This document shows, in pieces, positions 10,991 through 22,159 of a DNA stretch of 64,000 nt (position 1 is the stretch's first letter; each line of letters opens with the position of its first letter). The position numbers and the translations under genes are program-made. A model generated the notes under the pieces. The model saw only the letters and a program-made list of their open reading frames with translations. It searched no databases and had not been told where the DNA came from. This stretch comes from Dichetophora obliterata (lineage: Eukaryota; Arthropoda; Insecta; Diptera; Sciomyzidae): the NCBI GenBank assembly GCA_963920525.1, contig OY986436.1, forward strand, positions 82,948,339 to 83,012,338. The letters are read 5' to 3'.

Positions 10991-11559
10991 TGCTTTTAAA
11001 CTGAAGTGGTGGGATTGCAGTAGAAACTCTACATTTTGTTCTATCTTTTTGCAAACACAGAGAAAGAAAATGGTTATCCGCAAGCATGCTAATGAAGAAG
11101 AGAGAAAGAAGAGGAAAATATATAATACAAAAATATTATCGTTGTATAAAAAAACTGATATTTTGAATAACTTTTGAAGTTTTCCTTTTAAATTGTTTAT
11201 CTAGCTAAAAAGTGGGGGGAAACTGCCTCCCTTACCCCTCGCTTCCGACGCCAATATTTACACAAACTTTACAAAATAAGGCAATGAATAATAAAATGTT
11301 TATGAATAAAAATTTCAGTAAGGTTGCGTAGAGGATGCGTAAAGCCTTAAAATCTGCATAACTAAACAAGCGTTGAACGTTTGTTTATGAAAATCTATTG
11401 CATAAAGCTGATAATATTTAACCCACATTGAATAAAATAAAAACGGTTCAGCGGAATGACCTTGTATTTTACGAAGTAGAATTATTTTGCCTGAACAACC
11501 AAAAAACCTGTTTTTAAATATGTACCCTTACTGTATTTGCCTGTGCAGTTATAGTTACG

Positions 11560-11591
11560 AATCGGTCCCTGTGTATGTGCGTGCATACACA
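11560..11591. repeat. Subterminal inverted repeat, left (piggyBac A)
   Basis: AATCGGTCCC followed by a near-palindrome (GTGTATGTGCGTGCATACAC) at 11571-11590. It pairs with 13621-13652 in inverted orientation with only a few mismatches. Confidence 0.8.
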
Positions 11592-11753
11592 TAAGCAGTT
11601 ACCTGGAATTGCCGCTTATTTTTGTGTGTGGATTTATAGCACGCTCTTATTTTTTCGTTTTATGAAATTCAGTTTGTTCTGGAACACACATAAGTGAAGT
11701 TTGTTTGCGCATTTATTTGAATTTTGGTTGTGTTTCTAAGTATTTGATAAAAA

Positions 11754-13439
11754 ATGGATAGAGTTTTACGTGAAAGAAGGCAGCGATATGAACTAGAAAT
11801 GGATTTTGATTTGGAAAGCTAAGCGGGCGAATCTCCGTGCAAAAGGGACGATGATTTTGCATTATCAGACGAGGAGAATGATGAAAGTGAAGTTAGCGTG
11901 CATTCGGATGAAGACGACATTGAGCCACTTGAGCAAAATTTAGCAGAAGAAATTACAGCAAATCCTGAAAATAAATATTTTTCAAAAAGTAAGAAAATTG
12001 AATATTCATCGCAACCATTTGAAATAAATCGAAGAAATTCATTTCGACGTGCAGAAAATTTCACTTCAGGTAAAAACCTACCCTCTTTGTTATGGGTTCA
12101 TGTTCATTATGTGTTTCATTTTTGTTATAATTCAGGTCCAAAAGCATTAGCAGCTGCTACTATAGTTGATGTTTCGTCTGCATTTCACATGTTCCTTGAA
12201 CCGGTTGAGAATATTATTTTGAACATGACGAATTTATATGGTGTGCGAAAGTACAAAGACGATTGGGAAAACATTGATTTGGACACTCTGCACGCACACT
12301 TTGGATTGTTGCTGCTTTCTGATGTGTATCGATCATACGGTGAATGTGTCACTAAACTGTGTAATGACGAAACTGTTCGGCCAATATTTAGAGCAACAAT
12401 GTCTTTGAAAATGTTCAAGCGTATCCATGGTTGCATTCGATTTGATGACCGCGAACAACGTATGGCCAACACTGCATCTACAAGTACTTCTGTACGTGAC
12501 AAATTGGCACCGATTCGATATGGATACGATAAATGGAATCATAATTTGAAAGTTGTATACATACCAGGAAAAAACATTACCGTAGATGAACAGTTAGTTC
12601 CGTATCGTGGGCGATGTCCGTTTCGTCAGTATATTCCATCCAAGCCGGCGAAATATGGCATCAAAATTTGGGTGCTATGCGACTCAAAAAGCTGGTATGC
12701 ATACAACACACAATTTTATGTTGGTCGGAATCGTAATGCCACTCCTGAACGTAATCTCGGACTGCGTGTTGTTTTGGATTTGGTGGAAGGACTTTCTGAC
12801 AGAAATGTAACGTGTGACAACTTTTTCACTTCGTATGAATTGGCAGAAGATTTTCATAAGCATCGCATGACTATTTTGGGAACAATAAGGAAAAATAGGA
12901 CTGAAATTCTTTCAGTTCTGCTCGACATGCGTCAAAAGCCAATTTATCATACAGAAGTTGTATATGAAAATAAATTTCAAGCAGTTATGTTGTCATATGT
13001 TCCTCGCCGGTACCGATTTGTGACATTGCTCAGTACATACCACAATGTTGTCAGCATAAATGAGAATAGTGAAAAGAAGAGACCTAACATCATTGAACAC
13101 TACAACAAAACCAAGAGTGGAGTTGATACTATGGATCAAATGGTGGCTACGTACACATGCAAACGAAAAGTCAATCGGTGGCCAATGGCAGTATTTTGTA
13201 ACGTGCTTGATGTTAAGATCACTAAACGTAAAAAACATCCTCAAAGTAATGATGCTTCCAGTGTTATTCAAAGAATTCGGGAGATTCGCCATTTACCAAG
13301 TACATCAAAACGAGGCCGATGCTACATCTGCACATATAAAAATAACAAAAATCTTTTTGCTACACGCTGAGAAAAGTGTAGAAATTTCATTTGTGCTGAA
13401 CTTAATTTCAATTTATGCGAAAAATGTACAAATAATTGA
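11754..13439 (+). pseudogene. piggyBac A transposase, two in-frame stops
   Basis: DDD-type cut-and-paste transposase. The first ATG is at 11754 (MDRVLRERRQRYELEMDF). The same frame runs through an acidic N-terminus, a likely 66-base intron (12070-12135, GTAAAA...TTCAG, frame-preserving), the catalytic core and a Cys-rich tail ending at TGA 13437-13439. The three acidic positions are visible in ITVDEQL, NVTCDNFFTS and KSGVDTMDQ. A TAA at 11820-11822 cuts the acidic leader, and a TGA at 13368-13370 falls inside the Cys-rich zinc domain (RCYIC before it; KCRNFIC and CEKC after it). Everything between the stops is open. If translation began downstream, the core would be made without a complete zinc domain. 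Most likely inactive. Confidence 0.85.
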
Positions 13440-13620
13440 CAAAAGTTAAAAATTCAATTTTTTTTCTAATATATGTAATATTCTAATTACCTTCATTCTA
13501 AATCTACCTTTATGAAGTTCAAATGTATTAATGTGATAGTAAACAATGTAATAAACATAAAAAATTACAAAACATAAATGGTTGTTAATTTTTTTTAGCT
13601 TTTTTACAATTAAAAATATA

Positions 13621-13652
13621 TGTGTATGCGCGCGCATACAATGGGACCGATT
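13621..13652. repeat. Subterminal inverted repeat with 18-bp palindrome, right (piggyBac A)
   Basis: TGTATGCGCGCGCATACA at 13623-13640 is a perfect palindrome, followed directly by ATGGGACCGAT. A second GGGACCGAT copy forms the element's tip at 13668-13676. Confidence 0.85.
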
Positions 13653-13780
13653 AGATGTATTTTTCGAGGGACCGATGAGGGTTAAGGATATGTTTACACC
13701 AATTTTTAAAGAGTTGTTATAAATAACTAAAATTTACCGAATATAAACAACAGAGGTACACTCTCAATTTTATTATACAA

Positions 13781-13903
13781 ATCGTCGTTACAAAAGTGAA
13801 CTTGCGAATCTGAAAAATTTCATTTTTAATTTTCCAAAGAATTTTCATTAGATATGAAAAATTTAATTTTTCAGATTCGCAAGTTCACTTTTGTAATGAC
13901 GAT
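13781..13903. repeat. Hairpin MITE with 39-bp arms
   Basis: Arms 13781-13819 and 13865-13903 are inverted copies with one mismatch (core AAAAGTGAACTTGCGAATCT), separated by 45 bases. No TSD is obvious. Confidence 0.8.
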
Positions 13904-14444
13904 ATGTGAACCTTCAAAGTATTTCGAAGCAATAAAAATATAATGAAGAGCATGAAATTTTTGGGTTATATTATAAATTATACTATATTTTTTTTAGACT
14001 TATTTAAAAATATAGTTATTAAAATATGCCATAATTAGTTTTTCATTTCGGTTCAGTTTCCCCTATTGAATTAATATTAAAAACGTCGTAGTACAATTAA
14101 CCTTTCATTACAATACGCCTTATTTCGCATACACATATTTAATTTATCTTATCTGCATGTTTGACACACTGTGTGGTGCGTTCAAGGCTAACTATAAAAT
14201 CAGTCAAGGAGTATGTAGAATAACGTTACATCAGCTCAGATCTTTTTGAAAAGAGTTGCCATGTGTCATTTGAAGCACTGTTTTGTAACTTATGTATGTA
14301 TTCAGGATTTTACTCATCTGTTAATTTTTCCCAATATTTAGAAAATTGGGAACTTGAGATTTTTAAGGGAATTAATTTCAGTAAAAGTGGTATAGAGTGA
14401 ATGTTGATCAAGTTTGTTTTAGTATCTTTGTATAAAGTTTAACA

Positions 14445-14567
14445 ATGGCAGCGTCAGGCAGTGAAATTAAATTGATGAGTTTAGAAAACAACAATGAAAC
14501 CCATGAACATAGAAACGATCAATTGAGTTATGTGAATGAGAAACGGTCATCTCTTATACCAAAAACG
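14445..14567 (+). CDS. Possible orphan first exon of an unknown gene
   Basis: An ATG in a fair context (TTTAACAATGG) opens 41 codons, starting MAASGSEIKLMSLENNNE and ending SSLIPKT, exactly before a GTATCATG that could be a splice donor in phase 0. Past it the frame runs only 15 more codons. Composition is hydrophilic and Asn/Glu/Ser-rich, like a cytosolic N-terminal tail. No matching downstream exon is recognisable here; it would lie to the right, past or among transposons, or outside the window. I do not recognise the family, and chance is a real alternative. Confidence 0.25.
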
Positions 14568-14613
14568 GTATCATGTCTTATATTTTTACATTTTAAATTA
14601 ATTGTTTTACCTT

Positions 14614-14766
14614 GACCTAAAGCTCAATAAACGATTTTAAACTATCAAACAACTAGAATTTGTATTTAAAACAAGAATGATTTAAGTTATCAAACATTTA
14701 GAATTTGTATTTAAATCATAGAAAATCAACATGATAAATAACACGGTCATATAGAAAACTTTCAAT
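14614..14766. repeat. Direct repeat, copy 1 (153 bp)
   Basis: Starts GACCTAAAGCTCAATAAACG and ends near TAGAAAACTTTCAAT. It matches 15203-15355 in the same orientation, about 589 bp away, with scattered substitutions and small indels. Confidence 0.8.
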
Positions 14767-14992
14767 TAAAATCAAAAGGTAGAGCCAGACCAAAAAACAC
14801 TGATACAGACTGAAGATTTTTCAGCAAATCTAAAAACAACTTCAGTAACCATGCATTCTTAGTGATGAATTCCAACAGACTCTTGGACTACATATAATAA
14901 TATAAGCATAAACCAAAGTAAAGCAAAATAATACAACAACGGGAAATATGAAAGGGAGTAAAAACTGAGAAATTGACACTGAAATCTCATCG

Positions 14993-15190
14993 CCTTTGTG
15001 GTGTAGTGCGCTAAAATGCGCACGGCGATCACGGCTCAGGTTCGATTTCCGCCAGGCCATCACAAAGATTTCTGATGAAGCCTGTAGCAGGGCCAAAATT
15101 GCACTAAAATCAGCTAGTGATGCTCTTCTTTTCATATTGAAAAATATTGTTGTTGTTTTTTATTTGGAGAAAGTTCGTAAGAGCAATTAA
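14993..15190 (+). mobile_element. tRNA-derived SINE-like sequence
   Basis: A-box-like TGTGGTGTAGTGCG (14997-15010) and B-box-like GGTTCGATTTCC (15039-15050) are spaced as in a Pol III internal promoter. The following 130 bp ends in T-rich sequence. It cannot be folded into a good tRNA by eye, so a SINE is more likely than a tRNA gene. It lies between the two 153-bp direct repeats. Confidence 0.4.
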
Positions 15191-15202
15191 TTATTCTTAC
15201 GT

Positions 15203-15355
15203 GACCTAAAGCTCAATAAATGATTTTAAACTATAAAAAACTAGAATTTGTATTTAAGATCAAAAATTATTTAAACTAACAAACATTTAGAACTTGAATT
15301 TAAATCATAGAAAATCAACATAATAAATAACAAAGACATATAGAAAACTTTCAAT
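15203..15355. repeat. Direct repeat, copy 2 (153 bp)
   Basis: Partner of 14614-14766. Confidence 0.8.
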
Positions 15356-15599
15356 AGCAATCTTTAGTTAGAGGATTGTTACTTCATTTGTATTGTCAAT
15401 TCAGCAATACAAAATCATGATAAATTCATATGCACAAATGTAGTTGTCTCTCTCTCTCTCTTTCATTCTTTTGATTATTTGAATTAAAATAATTTACCTT
15501 GAACCCAACTTGTCTTATCAAAAAAAAAAAATAATAAAAGAAAAGTGGCAACCCTGTTTGGAGTGAAGTTGAGAACATGTAATAAAAAAAATAAGCTTT

Positions 15600-15765
15600 G
15601 AGTTAAAAAATATACGAAAGTAACTCGAAAATATCACGAGTTACTCGATAATTTCTCGAGTAACTCGTAATTTCGAGTTAATTGAAATATCGAGTTACTC
15701 AAATCGAAAATCGAGTCGAGTTGCACTACTCAACTCGACTCGAACTCGAAGCTAATCGCACAGGC
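15600..15765. repeat. CGAGTTACTCG-rich low-complexity block
   Basis: Interleaved GAGTTACTCG, TCTCGAGTAACTCG and TCGAGTCGAGTTG motifs end in AAGCTAATCGCACAGGCCTA. This resembles the terminal region of a hAT-type MITE, but I could not find the other end. Confidence 0.4.
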
Positions 15766-15889
15766 CTACCTTTTATTCTATTTTTAATTATAATGGCGCG
15801 ATAATATCTACTCTCCACTCATAGAATTTAATTCCTAATAATAATTCAGGTAAATGTCCCAATGGGCATTTTTTAAATGGTTTTCTAAT

Positions 15890-16765
15890 TCGGAAGCGGT
15901 TGACGGAACTCAATGGAGGTGGCGGGATTTTTATATTAATAAAAATAGAAAAAGGGTACGGTGCGACAAAAAAAAATCGATCCGAACTGACACTTGTTGA
16001 AAAGTCGCATCTGTCCCTCTACCAAATTGTGGCGATGGCATATTTTAGCTGGAGAATACATCTCAAACTTTCATTGCTAAGCAGATTCGGATAAAAAAAA
16101 ACACTGCTGTGGATTGTGCATCGTTCAACCGCGAGGTTGTAATTTATAAAATGATGACAGTTCACGAACGAATTGGAGGTGCTGGTAAGAAAATTGAAAT
16201 AGACGAATCTAAATTCGAAAGTAACACCGAGGTCATCGGGTAGAGGGGCAGTGGGTATTTAGAGGAGTGGAGAGAGAGGGTGGAAGGTTCCTGGTTCCAA
16301 TAGAAACAAGAGATTGAGAAACTCTACTCAACCTTACAAAGGATTGGATCGATCCAGGATCAATAATTGTTTCAGGCTGCTGGAAGGTATATTCTAATTT
16401 TTTTTAATAAATATGTATATTAATTGATACTTTGCTTATAGGCGTACGATTCTAAGGACCAGTAGGGCTTCATCCACCTCTCTGACAACCACTCTGAGAG
16501 TTTTGTGGACCCAACTACAGGCGCTCACACAAATACTGTGGAGAGGATGTAGAGGCACGCCAAAGCCTTTTTACTACAATACGGCCGCAAGAATCATTTC
16601 TTTATGTGCTTTTGAGCCAAGTTTATGTTTATAAAGCACTGTCACGCTTTCGATGTCGAGCCCCTTTTCGAATTTTTCAAAATTGCCGGCGAGCTCTACA
16701 ATCCGGTTAGAGCTCAATTGGAGTTAACTGAATATTCCGATACGGACTCTAACTCTAGTCAGTAA
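15890..16765 (+). pseudogene. Merlin (IS1016-like) transposase remnant
   Basis: Merlin is a rare DDE-transposon superfamily related to bacterial IS1016. N-terminal text appears in two frames (KNRKRVRCDKKKSIRTD, then LVEKSHLSLYQIVAMAYF). VHERIGGAGKKIEIDESKF (about 16155-16211) carries the first catalytic Asp. The family's YNRGHRVEGQ-like stretch is degenerate, and DPGSI (about 16350) is next. An intron-like gap with TTTGCTTATAG precedes the last part at about 16441, which reads SDNHSESFVDPTTGAHTNT then VERM, stop, RHAKAFLLQYGRKN, the family's third-acid block. In that last part TAG replaces one codon after AYDSKDQ and an expected Trp after VERM. Multiple stops mean it is dead. TIRs were not found. 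Confidence 0.7.
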
Positions 16766-16769
16766 TTAA

Positions 16770-17365
16770 AAAAGAAATATTTATTGTTATTAAACTCCTC
16801 TTTAATGCATTGGTTCACTTGACTGGTTTTTAAACATCACTTTATGGTAAGTATTATAATGTTACAGTTTAGATAAGTTTCCACACATGTAAAACTTTGC
16901 ACTGAATTAGAGACCGACATTTTATTTTTAAAATTTTTTGACTTAGGAGGCTCATATACGTTTAATAAAAACTAAATAAACAATTATTTACGCGTGTGCT
17001 GTAAACTGCACCTATGCCAACATTTTATTGCGTTTAATATAAAATTCTAATTTTATTCCGATAAGCTTTATTCATACACATATAATTTTTTTCATTTTTA
17101 AACTAATACTACAATCCACTTTTTATTTCAGATTCAAAGGTACTGCAACTACCTAACCATCTCATTATATAATATCGTTTTGATTTTTCCATGCGATTTA
17201 CATATGTAAGAAAACTTTTTACTGTGGTAAATGACCTCTTTCTTTTTTGAAAAGAAGAGTTTATTTTTTTTTCAATATATAAATTTTTATTTAAATCAAA
17301 GGCAACGAAATATTTTAATATTAAGGTTTCAAATTTTTACATGGTATTTAATATTTATATCGTAG
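16770..17365. other. AT-rich, no gene seen
   Basis: No supported coding frame, repeat or RNA. Confidence 0.4.
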
Positions 17366-17367
17366 GT

Positions 17368-17740
17368 GAAGCAGCGGGTATTTGCTAGTAGAGTATACAA
17401 CAACGGGACAATAACACTTCCTTGGGATACTCCAGCTGACATTTCTAGTTTTTTAGAAATAAATTGAGGTGTTCTGCTTTACAACGAACTGTTTTTGAGA
17501 AAGGTAGTCTTCGAGTAGCAAATGGATATTTTCAGGTAAATAATTTTTAAATTTTAGCAATAGTACTTTGTGTCAGACCTTGCCAAAGGCTCGGGTGATA
17601 TTTACGAAAACAGCTGAGCAGTATTGTTTGTTTTCAAATGACTTTTTGATCATGTTGACAATACGATGCACTTGCTCGGTAGTGCTGTGCTTTTCTCTGA
17701 ATCCGAATTGGTAATTGGGTATGATTATTGTGACCATCTG
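17368..17740 (-). pseudogene. Jockey-type LINE reverse transcriptase fragment
   Basis: Minus-strand text NYQFGFREKHSTTEQVHRIV, then KQYCSAVFVNITRAFGKVWH, then LPENIHLLLEDYLSQKQF, is the mid-palm region of a Jockey-clade reverse transcriptase. The usual D-x-x-x-A-F-D box reads NITRAFGKVWH, so both Asp positions are lost. A stop and loss of the GVPQGS block follow. Both ends are truncated. Confidence 0.75.
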
Positions 17741-18016
17741 TACGTAAATGACACTTACAGTTCGTACATTTTAAGTCATGTACCGTGTACCGAAGCGATA
17801 GCGGAAAATTTAAAAATGCAAGTAAATTGGAACGACAAAATATTCTTATACGTGAAAAATGCACCAACGACACAAAAATAACTAAAAACTTACATACCTG
17901 TGCTCCTCCATACACAATCTAGAAAATCATAGAAAATTTCTATATTCTTAGGCCAGTCGCACACTGTGATTAAACGAAAACAATCTATTTATTCGATTTG
18001 ACGGACGCGTCTAATC

Positions 18017-19760
18017 ATGGAAGTACAAAAATGTGTCCCATTAGTTAGCTTTTTTTCGCAAAAGGAAGGCGTTAAAGTAAAATTGATCGATTCGGTAGAT
18101 GAGCGTGGAGAAATTTCTGAAATAATCGTGAATTGGAATGATTGGAATGATGATGAATGGAAACATGGAACGATTGACGTCGGATGTGCAGCGCACATAA
18201 TTCGGAACACTTTAAGAAAGCGTGCGACAAAATGCCTTTCGATCTAGAGATGGTTTTAGTCAAAATTTATTCACACTTCTCTTTGTTTATTGTGCGTGTT
18301 GCGAAACTGAAATACTTTTGTGATTCGGTGGATGTGGAATATAAAAAACTGCTGGGTTACAGTAAATCTCGTTTCCTACGCTTGTAATCATCAGTTGAAT
18401 CAATTTTGCGAATTTTTGATGGCCTTAAAGAGTAATTTTTGAGGAGATCCTAGCAGCTCAAATGCATTGATAACATTTTTCGAGGATCCAATGGCTAAGA
18501 TTTGGCTCCTTTTTCTTCGTGATCAAGTAAGTATCGGTTAAATATTTATTTGTTTTGATTTCTTATACCTTTTCAACCGAACAGTCAAAGCAGTCGAAGG
18601 TGACAACATCAATGCAATGGAAGTTGGACACGCACTCAGAGCCCGAACAGAACCAAAACGGATGTCGGTTGTCGGATTCGCCGTACTACAAAATACATGA
18701 AAATATATGCAGCCGAAAATTAAATCGCCGTAGAAATGCGTGACGGGAAAACGCCAGACTAGAAACTATTCTAATTTCTCTCTGACGGGTGGCGGATCTC
18801 TCTCTGAGTGACTTAAATGCTGTCATATTTTTGCCAAAGATTGGGTACGTTCAGTGTTACTTTCTTAGTATTTACTATGATCTGACATTCTGTTTTTTGC
18901 CTGTGTTGCATTAATGTGAATTCAAAGCAAAATATAAAATATTTTTTATCATTCCCAAATAATATGCAACCGTGATCCGACAACCGCCACCGCTCCAATT
19001 CTGGACGTGTTCTCAGCGGATTTCACCGAGAGAGACCCGCCATCCGCTTTGGTTGTTTGGCCTCTCAATGTTTTTGTCGAATCGCTCAAATCTAGAAAAA
19101 AAAATCTACTTTTTTATTCGCCGCAGTTCAAAATGAAATTGAGCTAGTTTTTGCTATTGACGAATGAGTGTCAAAAGAACGAATGCAAAATCTCTTACAT
19201 CAATTCTATGGTTCGTATATTAATTGGGAATCATTTTAAATCGTAAGCATTTAAACCATTTATTTTTTTAGAATCACGTATCGACTACATTGAAAGATGG
19301 ATTGAACAATTCAACCACATCATGATTTTCGCCTGGTGTGCACTTGATCTACAACCGGAATGAAAGTTTATTGAATGTACAGCGAAGTACATTGCATCGA
19401 ACAATTATTTCGACATTGAGTCATCTGACACTGATTTATTCGATCAATTCACGTATTTGAAAAAAAGTTACCGTTACAATATCCAATCATGGGAATTGAA
19501 TTGAATGTTTTCAACATTTCGACCAGAAGAAGGTCCCTAAAACCACATGGTGAGAATCGTTTTGTACGTTCTCTCCTTGCCACCGTTTTGGAGCGATAAA
19601 AATTTGGAGCGATGAAAAATCACAATTGAAATTCGAAACATTGTGAGATCTTCTATATGCACGGTACAATAAAAAAAAATCACTTGTACGTTATTTTTTC
19701 GAATTTGTAAAGCAGCAGCCTCAAATGTTGAATGAAATTGCATCAGGTGGAAAATACGCA
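18017..19760 (+). pseudogene. Second hAT transposase remnant
   Basis: Several frames carry hAT catalytic-region text: GCAAHIIRNTLRKRA, then (other frame) KMPFDLEMVLVKIYSHFS, DVEYKKLLGYSKSRFLRL, SVESILRIFDGLKEYF. Beyond a repeat insertion come VKAVEGDNINAMEVGHALRA and, after 19270, RIDYIERWIEQFNHIMIFAW and DLFDQFTYLKKSYRYN. Multiple stops and frameshifts; no TIR or TSD located. It differs in sequence from the hAT at 4009-11250. The opening part from 18017 (MEVQKCVPLVSFFSQKEG) is the least certain. Confidence 0.65.
18635..19067. repeat. Probable MITE inserted in the hAT remnant
   Basis: Imperfect TIRs: CAGAGCCCGAACAGAACCAA near 18637 and the inverted TTGGTTGTTTGGCCTCTCAA near 19049. Further inverted motifs inside include CGGTTGTCGGAT versus ATCCGACAACCG. 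The hAT text appears to be interrupted by it. Confidence 0.4.
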
Positions 19761-20455
19761 TTCAAGAAAACCAATCAAAACCAATGAATTTATAAGAGAC
19801 ATTTATGCAATCTTCGGCTGATTCCTTACGTATGCATATCTATATATAATCTCCATATCCAATATATCTAATATATCTATATATATTAAAAATTGTGATG
19901 TATTATAATAAAAACTATGGACCGTAACTAAATTTTCGAAACAGTTAAAAGAGCACATCTTTAATTGAAATAAAAAAAAGTGAAAAAAATTAATTTTGAT
20001 GGCCTCTAGAATTTAGGAATGGTTTTTATTGTGTACATTTTTCCATCCTAGACATTCCAAAGATATTTCCTAGATAAGCTTTTAATTTCTTACATTTTAA
20101 AATAAATTCTGCTTATCAGTGGAATTTTTCCAAAGGAAATGCTTGTTCAATTGTGTCTTGAATTTGTGCTAAGAATAAAAATCACATAAGATGGCATTAA
20201 CTACATTTGAGTTCTCCGAGCAACAAATGTTATGTTGTGTCTGGCACGAGACTGAAAAAAAACTTTGGTAATTTTACTTGGATTTGCGTCTCTCTCTAAG
20301 AATATATGATTTCGAAAGCAACTTATCGGTTTTTGAACAAATGTAACTGTCTTTGATAAGGAATTTCTCGCTTTGTGTAGTGAATGACTCGGATTCTAAA
20401 GCATTCATGTTTTATATGGGCTTATAGAGCCATTTGGTGACAAACTCTTTTATAA
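19761..20455. other. AT-rich, no gene seen
   Basis: No coding frame or repeat structure that I can support. Confidence 0.4.
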
Positions 20456-20459
20456 AGCT

Positions 20460-21560
20460 TCTCCAGCGCTTGATTTTCAAGCTCGTATGTTTCTCAGAAA
20501 TGGAGGAAATAAGCATTTTATGGCCTGCATAGACATTTAAGTCCACAACCCCATACAAATAACTTTCTAACTTCTACTACGAATTCAGCAAATATATCGA
20601 TTTCTGCTCCTTTACCAGTGCTGGCACCTCCACTTTCATTGCCAGTCATATCTTATGCCCAAACTGTTTCTCTTTCACCAACTCTGGTCGATTCCCAGGT
20701 TGTTCCACTTACTTCTCAGGGTTATGTTCCATCTTAATCATTAATTGCAATTCCACCTAATAAATCAATCTTTGTTTCTCGCTTAGCTGCGGATACAACA
20801 GAGGTTGATATAGATTTTTTCATTAATTCAAAGTTGAAGTGTTCCTTGAATCTTTTGGTTCAAAAATTCCAATGTAAGATCGATTACTTCTTTTAGATTA
20901 ACAGTTCTTGAAAATTTATTTAATTCTATAGTTGATGTAAACTTTTGGCCACCAAACACAATTGTACGCGGATTTGAATTTAAAAGCAATACAAGGCAGG
21001 TAAATGAACATTTGCCGCGTCCCCAAAAGAGCCCTGAATCTCATCCAAAAAACGGTTAATAAACCTCAAGCATAAATTAGAGCTTGTGTACCAAAATGTC
21101 GGGGGTCTTAACTTCAAACTTTCCAATATTTTCATTAACAGTTTTGATTTCGAATATAACATTATAATTTTTACAGAGACTTAGCTTCGCTCTTCGTATA
21201 AATTACTTCGTGGCGGGATTAATTCGGAATATCTCATCTCAGCTCTAAATTTGAACATCCCAAGGAGAAGAACTAAGACATTTTCTGTTTTTCAAGTTGA
21301 GTCAGTGGAATTCTAATTACGCTCTTCATGAACCTTTACGATGTAAGTGCAGTGATTTCAATAATAACTTCAACATGATTAATTTTTCTGATTCGGTAGA
21401 CGTTTTAAAACGGAAAATTATATTACATTTAAATAGTTAAACCAATTTAACTTCATCGTATTATACCTAACGCAGTTTTATAATAATATAATATCGGTAA
21501 TTGAGATTGTTCTGTTTCTCCTTTTTGTCTCAATATTATGTTATATAAAGTAAGCACCAT
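20460..21560 (+). pseudogene. Internally deleted CR1/Jockey-like LINE
   Basis: Three pieces of one LINE follow in the correct order. First is an ORF1 tail (KSIFVSRLAADTTEVDIDFF, then a C-terminal block ending PPNTIVRGFEFKS). Second is the start of the ORF2 endonuclease (LELVYQNVGGLNFKLSN and NIIIFTET, a stop in place of the usual Trp, then LRSSYKLLRGG). Third, after about 21300, is the extreme C-terminus of ORF2 (NYALHEPLRCKCSDFNNN and SDSVDVLKRKIILHL). Most of the endonuclease and the whole reverse transcriptase are missing. The tail aligns with the end of the reverse transcriptase at 320-2596 (NEPLRSACGDFNF), so the two belong to related families. A short AT-rich 3' UTR follows. Confidence 0.7.
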
Positions 21561-22156
21561 CAAATATGAATTTTTTTTCAAAACTTGCTTTTTAATTTTT
21601 CAATATTTTAATTTTAAATCGAATTGTGATTTACATGCTCACGTGGCTTCATGATTTGAAATTAGACTGAACTCACACTATCACCTGGATTGGTGTGCCA
21701 TAGTATATCTCTTTTCCACACAAGTTTATGCCTGCGTTGGCCCAAATGCATATCCTACTAATTAGAATTTTGATTTGGCGGATATGAGATTTATCTCATT
21801 TCCACGTAGGTCCTTGGGTTGGACAATGGCCGCAAACCAGTTAAAATGAGTAAAGTGTTTTGGTATTTTTTTAAAAGCGGGATTGTTATTTCGAGTTCCT
21901 TAAATTTATTATCAAATATACTTAAATACGCGTTTTATATATATTCAATTTTTAAATTCCGCTGAAATGCGAAATAATGTGCTAAGTGGAAAATCCTAAT
22001 TGCCAAAACGGGATGTGTTTTAGTACGTAGGTGCATTCTGTCTGTCCCGGCTGATCCGGGAAGGATCTAGAATGTGAATAGTGCATGTGTATAGCACGGG
22101 CATATGTATCTTTGGAAGATTTCATACCACCGGGCGAATCAAAAAAAAAAAAAAAA
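21561..22156 (+). other. Unassigned retroposon-like tail and flank
   Basis: Mostly unassigned. The last part (about 22020-22156, with CTGTCTGTCCCGGCTGATCC) ends in a run of 16 A at 22140-22155, consistent with a poly-A-tailed LINE or SINE end of unknown family. Confidence 0.35.
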
Positions 22157-22159
22157 TTT

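Larger units (their letters stand above)
4009..11250 (-). mobile_element. Decayed hAT transposon split by an R1-clade LINE
   Basis: Outer ends share an inverted 10-mer: CGTCGGAAGC at 4009-4018 and GCTTCCGACG at 11241-11250, each followed inward by G/C-rich runs. hAT coding text is found on both sides of the inserted LINE on the minus strand (4310-4790 and about 10440-10520). Removing the LINE leaves about 1.7 kb. I could not find a matching 8-bp TSD, so the exact ends are inferred. Confidence 0.5.
11418..13685 (+). mobile_element. piggyBac element A (defective)
   Basis: The right end is clear: GAGGGACCGATGAGGG followed by TTAA (13682-13685). The best left end is TTAACCCACAT at 11418. Subterminal inverted copies of a 32-bp block lie at 11560-11591 and 13621-13652. 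It contains one plus-strand transposase gene. The TTAA target is the hallmark of piggyBac. The left terminus matches the right for only about 7-10 bases, so it is diverged or misplaced. Confidence 0.75.
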
